From Cryomorpha ignava (GTDB lineage Bacteria > Bacteroidota > Bacteroidia > Flavobacteriales_D > Cryomorphaceae): a stretch of 64,000 nucleotides of DNA. Where the stretch lies: the NCBI RefSeq assembly GCF_010686655.1, contig NZ_JAAGVY010000003.1:124001-188000 (forward strand), read 5' to 3'. Shown piece by piece: positions 8,400 to 17,757 of this stretch. Positions within the stretch are counted from its first letter, which is position 1; each line of letters starts with the position of its first letter. Position numbers and translations under genes: made by a program. The notes beneath the pieces were generated by a model that ran no database searches, was not told the origin of the DNA, and saw only the letters and a program-made list of their open reading frames with translations.

Positions 8400-9050
8400 A
8401 TGGCATTTATTAGAGCTTGTATTTTTGATTTGGATGGTGTACTTGTTGACACTGCTCACTATCATTACCTTGCATGGAAACGCCTGTGCAATGAGCTGGG
8501 GTTTGACCTCACCGAAGATGAGAATGAAGAACTGAAAGGAATCAGCAGAGTGGAATCGATGGAGATATTGCTAAAAAATGGAGGTGTTAGTTTATCTGAT
8601 GCCGACAAAAAGCACTATATGGATCTCAAAAACGAGTGGTATCTCGAATATGTTGATACAATGTCCGGCGGAGAAGTTTTGCCGGGAGTGGTTCCTTTTC
8701 TTTATGATGTAAAAGAATCAGGAAGAAAAATAGTGCTAGGCTCGGCGAGTAAGAATGCGGTTAAGATTTTAACGAGAGTTGGTCTTGTTAATCTCTTTGA
8801 TGATATAATTGACGGAACGAAAGTTACCAAAGGCAAACCACATCCACAGACTTTTAAACTTGGGGCGCAGGCTGCCGGAGTGAAACCCAAAGAATGTGTT
8901 GTGTTTGAAGATGCGGCGGCGGGAATAGAAGCGGCTCTTGCTGCTAAAATGTATGCCGTGGGAGTGGGAAATCCTGAAATTTTGAAAAAAGCACATCGGA
9001 TTATTCCGGGATTTCAACAGGTGAAGATTGATATGCTGAAGGAACTTTGA
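8400..9050 (+). CDS. pgmB: Beta-phosphoglucomutase
   Basis: HAD-superfamily enzyme that converts beta-glucose-1-phosphate to glucose-6-phosphate. 216 aa. Motif I FDLDGVLVDTAHYHY (residues 8-22) has the nucleophile Asp, the acid/base Asp and the His characteristic of beta-PGM. Then come the helical cap, motif II (LGSASKNA), motif III Lys (GKPHP) and the acidic motif EDAAAGIEAA. The 2-nt gap to the kinase and the GH65 maltose phosphorylase next downstream match the usual pairing, since GH65 makes beta-glucose-1-phosphate. A 7-nt repeat tract begins 9 nt after its stop. Confidence 0.93.
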   Translation: MAFIRACIFDLDGVLVDTAHYHYLAWKRLCNELGFDLTEDENEELKGISRVESMEILLKNGGVSLSDADKKHYMDLKNEWYLEYVDTMSGGEVLPGVVPFLYDVKESGRKIVLGSASKNAVKILTRVGLVNLFDDIIDGTKVTKGKPHPQTFKLGAQAAGVKPKECVVFEDAAAGIEAALAAKMYAVGVGNPEILKKAHRIIPGFQQVKIDMLKEL

Positions 9051-9059
9051 GAGCCGAAA

Positions 9060-9094
9060 AGTCACGAGTCTCGAGTCGCGAGTCTCGAGTCGCG
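9060..9094. repeat. Five-copy heptanucleotide array (AGTCNCG)
   Basis: Units AGTCACG, AGTCTCG, AGTCGCG, AGTCTCG, AGTCGCG in perfect 7-nt register, just after pgmB. The same unit family (AGTCACG, AGTCGCT, AGTCTCT) builds the larger array at 29012-29123. Confidence 0.85.
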
Positions 9095-9196
9095 AGTGAG
9101 AATAAGATGTGGTAAAGGGGCGAGAGAATAATTTAGAATTCAATCTCGGCGGCCTTCGCAGACTCTTGTGCAGAGGGAATCCCTATGAAACGGTTA

Positions 9197-9204
9197 TAAA
9201 TTTG
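9197..9204 (+). promoter_or_regulatory. -7 box before maltose phosphorylase
   Basis: TAAATTTG is a full TAnnTTTG match 24 nt before the ATG at 9228. No TTG lies at the proper distance upstream, so it may be a weak or activated promoter that separates this gene from pfkA-kinase-pgmB. Confidence 0.3.
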
Positions 9205-9227
9205 AAGGTTTATTTTTTAATAAAGAA

Positions 9228-11534
9228 ATGAAAGAACATTATAAAGAAGACGCCTGGAGCATTATAGAAGAAGGATTTCATGCCGAAATGCAAAAGTCGT
9301 CTGAAAGTATTTTTAGCCTTGGAAATGGTCGGATGGGCCAGCGGGCAAATTTTGAAGAGGATTATAGCGGCGAAAGCCTTCTTGGGAATTATGTGGGTGG
9401 AGTTTACTACCCCGATAAAACACGTGTAGGCTGGTGGAAAAATGGGTATCCCGAGTATTTTGCGAAAGTGCTCAATGCTGCCAATTGGATTGGAATACGG
9501 GTTACCGCAAATGGTGAATTGCTCGATTTGGCGACCGCAAAAGTTTCAGAATTCCGGCGTGAGCTAAATATGAAGGAAGGCTATCTGCACCGGACGTTTA
9601 CAGCAGAATTGCCAAATGGTATTAAGCTTAAAGTTGATGCCAGGCGGTTTTTGAGCATGCAGGTCTTTGAAGCCGGACTTATTCGCTATAGCGTTACCCC
9701 ACTTAACTATTCGGGCGAGATTGAATTTGGTTGCTATATCGATGGTGACATTAAAAACGAGGACTCAAACTACGATGAAAAATTCTGGGCAGAGGTGACC
9801 CGCGAAACTGGAAATGATACGTCTGCCCTGATCATTCGCACCAAAAAACTTGATTTTCACGTGTGTACAGCCCAGAAAATTGTGCTTACAAAAAATGGCG
9901 AGAATCAGACTTTTACAAGTATAGCGACCGAAAAGGAAAAATATGTAGAGAACCTAATTTCTGTAAGCGCTACCGAAGGCGATGAAATAGTAGTTTATAA
10001 ATACGCTGCCAACGTTTCTTCGCTCAATCACGATAAAAGTGAATTGATGAATCAGGCGATGCAAGTAGTGTCGCGCTGCTCGGTAGATGGTTTTGATGAG
10101 ATGCTCGAAGATCAGAAAAATGCCTGGGCCGAGCGCTGGAAAATGAACGATATTGTAATTGAAGGCGATGTGGCAGCACAGCAGGCTATTCGGTTTAATA
10201 TTTTTCAGCTCAACCAGACTTATACAGGCGATGATGCACGCTTAAATATTGGCCCTAAAGGCTTTACGGGCGAGAAATACGGTGGAAGTACCTATTGGGA
10301 TACAGAGGCTTATTGCCTGCCATTTTACATGCTTACAGCAGGACAAGATGTAGCTAAAAATCTCTTACTCTACCGCTACCGTCAGCTTAATAAGGCTATT
10401 GAAAATGGCGAAAAGTTGGGCTTTAAAGCGGGTGCAGCTCTCTACCCTATGGTTACCATGAATGGTGAAGAGTGCCATAATGAGTGGGAAATAACTTTTG
10501 AAGAAATTCACCGAAATGGCGCCATTGCCTACGCCATTTACAATTATATAAAGCACACCGGCGATTCCGGTTATCTCATGGAAGGCGGGCTGGAAGTGCT
10601 TTTGGCAATTTCCCGATTCTGGAGCCAGCGCTTTAACTGGAGCGACCACAAAAAGCAGTACGTAATGCTCGGCGTTACAGGGCCAAATGAGTACGAAAAC
10701 AACGTAAACAACAATTGGTACACCAATTATATAGCCCGATGGACAATGCAATATACCATGGAGTGCATGGAATACTGTCGCGAAGATTCGGGTTTCTGGA
10801 ATGAATTTATTCAAAAAACCAGCTTTGTTAACGACCAGGAGCTTACGCAATGGCGTAAAATTGTAGACAATGTATATGAACCTCGGTTAGAAGGGAGCAA
10901 TATTTACCTTCAGCAAGATGGATATTTAGATAAAGAAGATCGCTTGGCCGAAGATTTAGATCCACAGGAGCGACCTATAAATCAGCACTGGAGCTGGGAT
11001 AGGATTTTGAGATCGGTGTTTATTAAACAAGCCGATGTGCTTCAGGGAATGTACTTCTTTGAAGATGATTTTAGCGAAGAGGTAATTCGCGATAATTTTA
11101 ATTATTATGAACCTAGAACGGTGCATGAGTCTTCCCTTTCGCCATGTGTGCACTCGGTCATAGCAAGCAAACTCGGAATGGAAGAGAAGGCTTATGAAAT
11201 GTACCTCCGCACGGCGCGCTTAGACTTAGATGATTACAACCACGAAGCGGATGAAGGTTTGCATATTACCTCCATGGCCGGCACGTGGATAGCTGTAATA
11301 GAAGGTTTTGGGGGCAAGCGTGTACACGATGGAATTTTGAGTTTTGATCCTGTAATACCTCCACAATGGGACTCGTATCGGTTCAACCTGGTTTACAGAA
11401 ATGTAATAATCCGGGTAGGCGTTTCCGCAAATGGCGTTTCGGTAAAAACAGAATCTGATGGCGAACTGGAAATATTGATTTACGGCAAGTCGCACAGGCT
11501 TACTGCCAATAACCCCATAAATGTGGAAAGATGA
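9228..11534 (+). CDS. GH65 family maltose phosphorylase (glycoside hydrolase family 65)
   Basis: Cytosolic phosphorylase that splits an alpha-glucobiose with phosphate into glucose and beta-glucose-1-phosphate. 768 aa, normal for GH65: N-terminal beta-sandwich (about 1-270), (alpha/alpha)6 barrel (about 320-690) and a small C-terminal beta sheet. The catalytic acid is Glu488 in TGPNEYENN, at the position of the known maltose phosphorylase acid; phosphate-site residues lie near the HESSLSPCVHS segment (about 635). No signal peptide. Maltose is the most likely substrate given pgmB and three amylases nearby, but kojibiose, nigerose or trehalose enzymes of GH65 cannot be excluded. It overlaps the next gene by 4 nt. 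Confidence 0.92.
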   Translation: MKEHYKEDAWSIIEEGFHAEMQKSSESIFSLGNGRMGQRANFEEDYSGESLLGNYVGGVYYPDKTRVGWWKNGYPEYFAKVLNAANWIGIRVTANGELLDLATAKVSEFRRELNMKEGYLHRTFTAELPNGIKLKVDARRFLSMQVFEAGLIRYSVTPLNYSGEIEFGCYIDGDIKNEDSNYDEKFWAEVTRETGNDTSALIIRTKKLDFHVCTAQKIVLTKNGENQTFTSIATEKEKYVENLISVSATEGDEIVVYKYAANVSSLNHDKSELMNQAMQVVSRCSVDGFDEMLEDQKNAWAERWKMNDIVIEGDVAAQQAIRFNIFQLNQTYTGDDARLNIGPKGFTGEKYGGSTYWDTEAYCLPFYMLTAGQDVAKNLLLYRYRQLNKAIENGEKLGFKAGAALYPMVTMNGEECHNEWEITFEEIHRNGAIAYAIYNYIKHTGDSGYLMEGGLEVLLAISRFWSQRFNWSDHKKQYVMLGVTGPNEYENNVNNNWYTNYIARWTMQYTMECMEYCREDSGFWNEFIQKTSFVNDQELTQWRKIVDNVYEPRLEGSNIYLQQDGYLDKEDRLAEDLDPQERPINQHWSWDRILRSVFIKQADVLQGMYFFEDDFSEEVIRDNFNYYEPRTVHESSLSPCVHSVIASKLGMEEKAYEMYLRTARLDLDDYNHEADEGLHITSMAGTWIAVIEGFGGKRVHDGILSFDPVIPPQWDSYRFNLVYRNVIIRVGVSANGVSVKTESDGELEILIYGKSHRLTANNPINVER

Positions 11535-13918
11535 TAAAACAACTCGGTATTTTGGCGCTTGCTGTTCTTATTTTTGGATGTAGCGATGAGGATAAAATGA
11601 ACGCGAAAAAAGAGATTATTTCTGGAAGTGATATCGTGGGGTTGGCAAGTCCGATAAAACTGAGTTACGATTCTACCACTGTTTTTTTGCTCGATTATTT
11701 TCAAGATGCTGCAAAAATTGATAGCGTAATCCTTCCGGCAAATGCCGAGTACAGCTTTGATAAAGAAAAGGCTACCATTGAAATTACCGATTTTGAAAAT
11801 GGAGATCCGCTTTCGCTGCTTTCTGTGATTTACAGCGGTAAGCAATACGATATTCCGGTTTTTAAAAGTAGAGATTTGCCTTTTAGGTACACCTATGAAT
11901 CAATGAACCCGGGAGCCGGAAAAATTGCGCTAAAAGGAAATTTTAATGGATGGAATCAAGCGGCAACACCGTTGCAAAAAGATGATGATTCTTGGTCGGC
12001 AAATTTGATTTTGGAGCCGGGGCTTTACGAATATCTGGTGGTAGAAGATGGAAAGGAAATGCTCGACCCAAATAATCCCAATAAGAAAGACAACGGACAG
12101 GGTGGGTTTAATTCCACTTTTCGGGTGGGCTCGGATACCGGGGTGCCGCATATTTCAACCTATGGTTTTTTGGGAGATTCAATTGTTATTCACTTCCCGA
12201 GTGATCTGGAAAATCCTTTCATTTTTTGGAATAACCACCGCCTCGATACTGCCTGGTACCGCCGCAATGGCGATCGCTTAAGTATTGATTTGCCTGCCGC
12301 TTCTGCGGAAGCGCAACGATCTGATTTACGCGTTTTTGCACACAATGGTGAGCAGCGAACCAACGATATTCTCATTCCACTTCAAAAAGGAAAACCGCTT
12401 GAAAATCCGACTGACTTACCGCGTAGCGATAAGCAAAAGCTGGCCATGTATTTTATGATGGTAGATAGGTTTGTAGATGCAGACAAAGAAAATGACCTTC
12501 CGGTAAATGATCCCGAAATACTCCCTCCGGCAAATTATTATGGAGGTGATCTAGAAGGAGTAGATGCTAAAATAAAAGACGGTTACCTCAAAGATTTGGG
12601 AATGAACACAGTTTGGCTTTCCCCCATTGCCCAAAACCCGCTTGGCGCATACGGACTTTGGGATAAAGGTGGAGTGCGAAGCAAGTTTTCAGGATACCAC
12701 GGCTACTGGCCAATCTCTTCTTCGCAGGTTGATTTTAGATTTGGCGATGCCCAGATACTCGAAAAGTTGATTGATCGCGCCCATAATAAGGATATGAACG
12801 TAATACTTGATTATGTGGCAAACCACGTGCACGAAGAGCATCCCGTTTATAAGCAACATCCCGATTGGGCTACAAATTTATACCTTCCCGATGGCTCGCT
12901 AAATACCGAAAAATGGGACGAGCACAGACTTACAACCTGGTTTGATACTTTTATGCCAACCCTCGATTTTAGCAGGCCAGAGGTGATTGACGCCATGACA
13001 GATTCTGCTCTTTTTTGGTTTCAGAATTATCAGCTCGACGGGTTTCGGCATGATGCTACAAAGCATATTCAACTTGAGTTTTGGCGCGAGCTTACCCGAA
13101 AATTGAAGTATCAAGTAATATTGCCCAATAACAGACCTGTTTACCAAATTGGAGAGACCTACGGAAATGCTCAATTAATTGATAGTTATGTGGGTAGCGG
13201 TCTCCTCGACGCCCAATTTGATTTTAATCTTTACGATGCAGCAGTTGGCGCTTTCGCGAAAGACGATGGCTCGATTGAAAACCTGAATCGGGTATTAAAT
13301 CAAAGTCTTTCGGTATATGGAAATCATCACTCGATGGGAAATATCTCTGGAAACCAGGATAGAACCCGTTTTATTTCCTACGCAGATGGTTCCGTTGATT
13401 TTGGCGAAGACCCAAAACTCGCCGGATGGACTCGGAAAATTGAAATAAAAGATAATATTGGCTACAGCCGTCTGGCCATGCTCCACGCGTTTAATTTTAC
13501 GATTCCCGGTGTGCCGGTAATTTACTATGGTGATGAAATAGGGATGCCCGGAGCAAACGATCCCGACAATCGCAGGATGATGCGCTTTGGTAAGGATCTA
13601 AATAAAAAAGAATCAGAGTTACTCAAAACCGTTACTAAAATTGCCAACCTCCGTCAAGAAAAAATGGCTCTGCTTTACGGCGATTTGGTGGTGCTGAATG
13701 CTGGTGAGAAGGAGTTTGTTTATTTGCGAAATTACTTTAAGAAAACAGCTATTGTGTTTTTTAATACATCGCGAAAATCAAATACGATATCTGTGGAAAT
13801 TCCCGAGTATTATTCATTGGAAAATATCAAAGCCAATTTTGGTCACAAAATAAAAATCGATGGCAGAAAAATAACTATTGAGCTGCCGCCGGTTTCGTAT
13901 GAAATCCTAACCAATTAA
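11531..13918 (+). CDS. GH13 alpha-amylase family lipoprotein with N-terminal CBM48-like domains
   Basis: Starch or maltodextrin hydrolase anchored in a membrane: MIKQLGILALAVLIFGC is a lipoprotein signal. 795 aa. An Ig-like domain is followed by a CBM48/E-set segment (ALKGNFNGWN near residue 135) and a GH13 barrel from about 310. Conserved regions: DYVANH near 425, GFRHDATKH with the nucleophile Asp near 506, and GETYG acid near 540. The fourth reads GNQD near 607 instead of NHD, so the usual transition-state His is Gln. It overlaps the GH65 gene by 4 nt and is followed 1 nt later by another GH13 gene, implying one transcript. Neopullulanase/cyclomaltodextrinase-like activity is likely but unproven. 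Confidence 0.9.
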   Translation: MIKQLGILALAVLIFGCSDEDKMNAKKEIISGSDIVGLASPIKLSYDSTTVFLLDYFQDAAKIDSVILPANAEYSFDKEKATIEITDFENGDPLSLLSVIYSGKQYDIPVFKSRDLPFRYTYESMNPGAGKIALKGNFNGWNQAATPLQKDDDSWSANLILEPGLYEYLVVEDGKEMLDPNNPNKKDNGQGGFNSTFRVGSDTGVPHISTYGFLGDSIVIHFPSDLENPFIFWNNHRLDTAWYRRNGDRLSIDLPAASAEAQRSDLRVFAHNGEQRTNDILIPLQKGKPLENPTDLPRSDKQKLAMYFMMVDRFVDADKENDLPVNDPEILPPANYYGGDLEGVDAKIKDGYLKDLGMNTVWLSPIAQNPLGAYGLWDKGGVRSKFSGYHGYWPISSSQVDFRFGDAQILEKLIDRAHNKDMNVILDYVANHVHEEHPVYKQHPDWATNLYLPDGSLNTEKWDEHRLTTWFDTFMPTLDFSRPEVIDAMTDSALFWFQNYQLDGFRHDATKHIQLEFWRELTRKLKYQVILPNNRPVYQIGETYGNAQLIDSYVGSGLLDAQFDFNLYDAAVGAFAKDDGSIENLNRVLNQSLSVYGNHHSMGNISGNQDRTRFISYADGSVDFGEDPKLAGWTRKIEIKDNIGYSRLAMLHAFNFTIPGVPVIYYGDEIGMPGANDPDNRRMMRFGKDLNKKESELLKTVTKIANLRQEKMALLYGDLVVLNAGEKEFVYLRNYFKKTAIVFFNTSRKSNTISVEIPEYYSLENIKANFGHKIKIDGRKITIELPPVSYEILTN

Positions 13919-13919
13919 T

Positions 13920-15293
13920 ATGAAAAATACTTTTTTAGTCGCATTGATTTGCTGTATTGCAGCATCGTGCGGAAATGCGCCAAAAGAAAAATCTGAATCT
14001 GAATCGATGGAGAAGAAAGCCGACACTGTTTCGCATGCCGAATGGTCGAAAAACGCTACGATTTACGAAGTAAATATTCGTCAATACACACCCGAAGGCA
14101 CATTTAGTGCGTTTGGCGAAAGCCTGCCCAGACTAAAAGATATGGGTGTGAAAATACTCTGGCTTATGCCGATAAATCCGATAGGTGAAAAAAATAGAAA
14201 AGGTACAAAGGGAAGCTACTATTCGGTGCGCGATTACAAAGGCATAAATCCCGAATTTGGAAATTTAGATGATTTTAAATTACTTGTAAAAGAAGCGCAT
14301 GATCTTGATATGAAGGTGATTATAGACTGGGTAGCAAATCACAGTGCGTTTGATAATGTGTGGACAGAAACCAACAAAGATTGGTACGAACTCGATTCTG
14401 TTGGAGCGCTAATGCCTCCTCACGGCACCGATTGGTGGGATGTTGCTCAATTAAATTACGATAATGCAGAAATGCGATTGGCAATGATAGATGCCATGCA
14501 ATACTGGTTAAAAGAAGCAGACATCGATGGTTTTAGATGCGATGTAGCCGAGATGGTTCCAATGGATTTTTGGATTACTTGCCGCGATTCACTTGATAAA
14601 ACCAAGCCAGGCGTTTTTATGCTCGCCGAAGGTCAACACCCCGAATTGCACCAGGCATTTGATATGACCTACGCCTTTGAGTTTTTGCATCTGATGAACG
14701 GCATTGCAAAAGGTGAAAAAGAATTGTCTGAAATAGACAGTTTTCTCAAAGAAGAAAAAGTAAAATACAGCCCCGAGGATTACCGAATGTTTTTTACCAC
14801 CAGCCACGACGAAAATTCGTGGAATGGAACCGTATTTGAACGCTACGGAAAGGGGCATAAAGTGTTTGCAACCCTCGCTTTTACCATTGCGGGAATGCCT
14901 ATGGTTTACAGCGGTCAGGAAGCGGGACTGGATTATGCACTTGAGTTTTTTGAGAAAGATTCCATTAAATGGGGCGATATTAAATTGAATGATTTTTATT
15001 CAAAACTTCTCAACCTGAATCGTGAAAACAAAGCAATGTGGAATGGCGAATACGGCGGAGAACTTACCCGTTTAAAAACAGATGCTGATGAAGCCGTTTA
15101 TGCCTTTTCGCGGAAGCGTGAAAACAATGAAGTTGTAGTAATTTGCAATTTGAAAGACACCTACGTAAAAACAAAATTTGATTCTGTTCCTTCCGGAGAT
15201 TTTAAGCCGCTTTTTGATCAGGAAAGTCTTGAATTGATTGGCAAAAACGGCTTAGAACTGGCGCCTTATGGGTTTCATGTATTTTATCGGTAG
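13920..15293 (+). CDS. GH13 alpha-amylase family lipoprotein
   Basis: Small alpha-amylase of 457 aa with a lipoprotein signal (MKNTFLVALICCIAASC). The GH13 barrel begins directly after a short charged linker. Conserved regions: DWVANHS near 138, GFRCDVAEM with the nucleophile near 206, LAEGQH acid near 236 and TSHDENS near 295 (Ser-His-Asp in place of Asn-His-Asp). A short C-terminal beta domain ends at AP-YGFHVFYR. It lacks the N-terminal modules of the preceding enzyme, so it probably acts on short maltodextrins in the periplasm or at the surface. Last gene of the GH65-GH13-GH13 run. Confidence 0.9.
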   Translation: MKNTFLVALICCIAASCGNAPKEKSESESMEKKADTVSHAEWSKNATIYEVNIRQYTPEGTFSAFGESLPRLKDMGVKILWLMPINPIGEKNRKGTKGSYYSVRDYKGINPEFGNLDDFKLLVKEAHDLDMKVIIDWVANHSAFDNVWTETNKDWYELDSVGALMPPHGTDWWDVAQLNYDNAEMRLAMIDAMQYWLKEADIDGFRCDVAEMVPMDFWITCRDSLDKTKPGVFMLAEGQHPELHQAFDMTYAFEFLHLMNGIAKGEKELSEIDSFLKEEKVKYSPEDYRMFFTTSHDENSWNGTVFERYGKGHKVFATLAFTIAGMPMVYSGQEAGLDYALEFFEKDSIKWGDIKLNDFYSKLLNLNRENKAMWNGEYGGELTRLKTDADEAVYAFSRKRENNEVVVICNLKDTYVKTKFDSVPSGDFKPLFDQESLELIGKNGLELAPYGFHVFYR

Positions 15294-15698
15294 GTTGTAA
15301 ATGGGATTGAGACAATTCTGTAAACTGAAAGGGTTTGTATAAATTCTCTTATCCATAGGAAAGTCATTCGATAAATCCGCAATTAGTGTAGGATAATAAC
15401 TTTTAATATTTGGATGCGCTGCAAATAGAATGAGTTTAGATTTTGAAAGGAGAATAACTTTATTGTTTTGAGAAAATTTTTGACATCTAATTAGTGAGAG
15501 CTAAGTTTCTCTCATTTTGAAACTTAAAACGTTAAACAATCATAAATATTATTTATTTTTCACATATTTCAACACTTTGAAATTGAGTTGCTTGCGAAAA
15601 ATTGGCTAATGATACGCGCCGATCTCAAGAGGAGCAGTTTATAAAAAAGTATTTTTTTTTAACTAATTTTAGAGTTCATTCTTAAAACCTTTATAACC
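15294..15698. other. 405-nt AT-rich gap without a supported gene
   Basis: No reading frame with recognisable protein features on either strand. A short inverted repeat, TGAGAG-N8-CTCTCA, lies near 15500. No TAnnTTTG promoter with a proper -33 partner was found for the downstream gene. Confidence 0.4.
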
Positions 15699-16207
15699 AT
15701 GGAATATTCTAAATTGAAGCCACAAGCCACAAGCCACAAGCCACAAGCCACAAGCCACATTACTTTTTATTAATCTTCTTTTTAATATTTGGAATTGTTC
15801 AAATTCAAGCTCAGCAGGATTTTATAATACCTGCGGAACTTGCCAAGAGAGATTCAGTTTTGCCACGTTCTATTACGGCAGCAGAAGTGTATCAGAATTT
15901 TGATGACTTAATGCAAAGTCCCGACACCAACTTGGCGCACGCGAAAAAAGTTGCTCAACGCTGGATGGCATACAGTATGCCGTACTTAAATGTTGACTCG
16001 GCCACAGGTGCGCTGACAAATAAACCTTTCAACGATGCTATGAAAGCTATTTACACTAGTCCTTTACAATGTGGTGAAGCTGATTTAGCAAGTTGGGAGA
16101 GTGATGGTCCAAAATTCATACCTGATTGGCTTTTTCAAGGGCGCTTTTATGAGTTGCTTCAAGATGGAAGTAAGTTGAAAGGTGGTAAGTTTATTATTAA
16201 GCACTAA
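15699..16207 (+). CDS. Secreted protein of unknown function, out of frame through a repeat tract in its signal peptide (possibly phase-variable)
   Basis: From ATG 15699 the frame reads MEYSKLK, enters six tandem AAGCCAC units (15717-15758) and stops at 15771. The coding body is two positions out of that phase: a hydrophobic signal core (YFLLIFFLIFGIVQIQAQQ, from 15761), then about 130 residues to 16207, including AAEVYQNFDDLMQ and a C-terminal GGKFIIKH. No ATG or GTG lies in the body frame between 15713 and 15859; the TTG at 15860 would drop the signal. With one, four or seven units the ATG joins the signal core in frame (one unit gives MEYSKLKPHYFLLIFF), so six units is an OFF length. The body matches no family I recognise. 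Translation currently needs another start or a repeat-length change. The next gene begins 5 nt downstream. Confidence 0.6.
15717..15758 (+). repeat. Six perfect tandem AAGCCAC units inside the signal-peptide coding region
   Basis: Exactly 42 nt of identical 7-nt units between the start codon and the hydrophobic core of the gene at 15699. Because 7 is not a multiple of 3, each unit gained or lost by slippage shifts the downstream frame. Confidence 0.9.
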
Positions 16208-16212
16208 AGAGA

Positions 16213-17748
16213 ATGTCAGTTTTGAAGAAGATGATTCTTGGCGTACTGGTATTTATCAGTTTAGGTCTACTAAACCAAGTGGTTTCACAACAACCTACAT
16301 ATACCATTGATGAGAATTTTAATACGGGGGAGCTATTCCGAGATGGCTCTTCCGTTGCTGATTTTCTCATTTTAGATGATGGCAGATATTTGGTTGGAGG
16401 TGGTTTTTCAAATTATGGTGTAAGTCCTGTGGAAGGGTTTGGAATGATTTTTAGTAATGGCGCTTGGGATAATAGCTTTATAACAGGAATTTGTAGCCCT
16501 ATTGAGATTATTTTGCAAGAGGATGGATTTGTCTTTCCGTACATAACGAATCTCTTTAAAGTAACTATGGATGGTGATTTTTGGAGCTCAGCACATGGCG
16601 TTTTTTGGCCAGAATATAATATTGGTGGCACTTTTAGCCCTTATAACGTAGCGCGTGCTTGGGATGTTTATCAAATGGAAGATGGTGATTTATTGATTGG
16701 AGGTGCTATTTCTAGTGATACACTGCAACCTAATTTATTTCGAGGCATCACACGTATCCACGCAGATGGCACTCACGACCCAACCTTCCCAATAATAAAT
16801 ATTACACCAAATAATTCTTCGGGAGCTGTGCGAGAGATTTTTCATGCGCCAAATGGGAGTTGGTACATTTCAGGAAGTTTTACGGCCATAAATGGGCATG
16901 AAACCAACCATGTAGCCAAGCTTACAGCAGAATTTACAGTTGACACTACATTTGTTTCACCATTTATGTATGACGGTCCTGTAAATTATACCGAAGATAT
17001 AATTTTAATAGATGAACAGAGTCGGGTATGGGTAAGTGGGTATGACATGCGCTTACTGGAAAACCCAAATGACACCATTCAGCTTTGTAGGCTATTGCCT
17101 GATGGAGTGTTAGATTCAACATTTCCTTTAATCAAGCTAAAGGGTGTATATCCAGATTCTTGGATGACTTGGAAACCAAGTTACGCGAGAGGTGCTAGTG
17201 AACTTGAAGATTACCCAGGGAATTATTTGATTTATGGTTCGTTTAGCCATTACAATGATACAATACAGCCCTGTATTACTGTAATTAATGATGCTGGAGT
17301 GATACAAGATAATTTCTTTCAGGGAGAGGGTGCTACTAAATATACACCTTTTGATGATGATGATTTTATTTACCCTGCTGTTACTATTGTAGAGCAATTA
17401 GAGAATGGCGATTTGCTTGTCGGTGGTGGTTTTAGTGAGTTTATGGGGCAAACACATCACAGCGTCGTAAAGCTTACGCAAGGTTTTGTTGGAGTAGAAG
17501 AAACTAAACAAAAAATTGATATTAAAACCTATCCCAACCCGGCAAGTGATAATCTACATATTTCTCTTCCAACAGGCAGAGCCATCAGTGGCAACATTTA
17601 CAATGCCGTAGGGATGCAGGTCTTAGATTTTCCATTTGTTAATAGTCAAACACAAGTTGATATTCGCAAACTCGAAGTGGGTATTTACTTTGTAAAAGTT
17701 CAATTGGAGAATGGGCAAATAGCATTTGGGAAGTTTATTAAACAGTAG
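16213..17748 (+). CDS. T9SS type A sorting domain protein with delta-60-like repeats
   Basis: 511-aa exported protein. A signal peptide at residues 1-26 (SLGLLNQVVSQ) is followed by about eight blocks in the style of delta-60 repeats (DDGRYLVGGGFSNYG, NGSWYISGSFTAI, NGDLLVGGGFSEF) that probably form a beta-propeller. A T9SS type A C-terminal domain follows (about 437-511: YPNPASDNLHISLP ... GIYFVKVQLENG). It should pass the inner membrane by Sec and the outer membrane by T9SS, then be released or lipid-anchored. Its tail is almost identical to that of the next gene. Ligand and function are unknown. It follows the out-of-frame gene by 5 nt and precedes the next by 9 nt. Confidence 0.85.
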   Translation: MSVLKKMILGVLVFISLGLLNQVVSQQPTYTIDENFNTGELFRDGSSVADFLILDDGRYLVGGGFSNYGVSPVEGFGMIFSNGAWDNSFITGICSPIEIILQEDGFVFPYITNLFKVTMDGDFWSSAHGVFWPEYNIGGTFSPYNVARAWDVYQMEDGDLLIGGAISSDTLQPNLFRGITRIHADGTHDPTFPIINITPNNSSGAVREIFHAPNGSWYISGSFTAINGHETNHVAKLTAEFTVDTTFVSPFMYDGPVNYTEDIILIDEQSRVWVSGYDMRLLENPNDTIQLCRLLPDGVLDSTFPLIKLKGVYPDSWMTWKPSYARGASELEDYPGNYLIYGSFSHYNDTIQPCITVINDAGVIQDNFFQGEGATKYTPFDDDDFIYPAVTIVEQLENGDLLVGGGFSEFMGQTHHSVVKLTQGFVGVEETKQKIDIKTYPNPASDNLHISLPTGRAISGNIYNAVGMQVLDFPFVNSQTQVDIRKLEVGIYFVKVQLENGQIAFGKFIKQ

Positions 17749-17757
17749 AAATCAAAA

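Noticed and set aside
15860-16207. TTG at 15860 as the true start of the secreted protein gene
   Set aside because: It would discard a clear in-frame signal peptide immediately upstream; a frameshifted gene starting at 15699 explains the sequence better.
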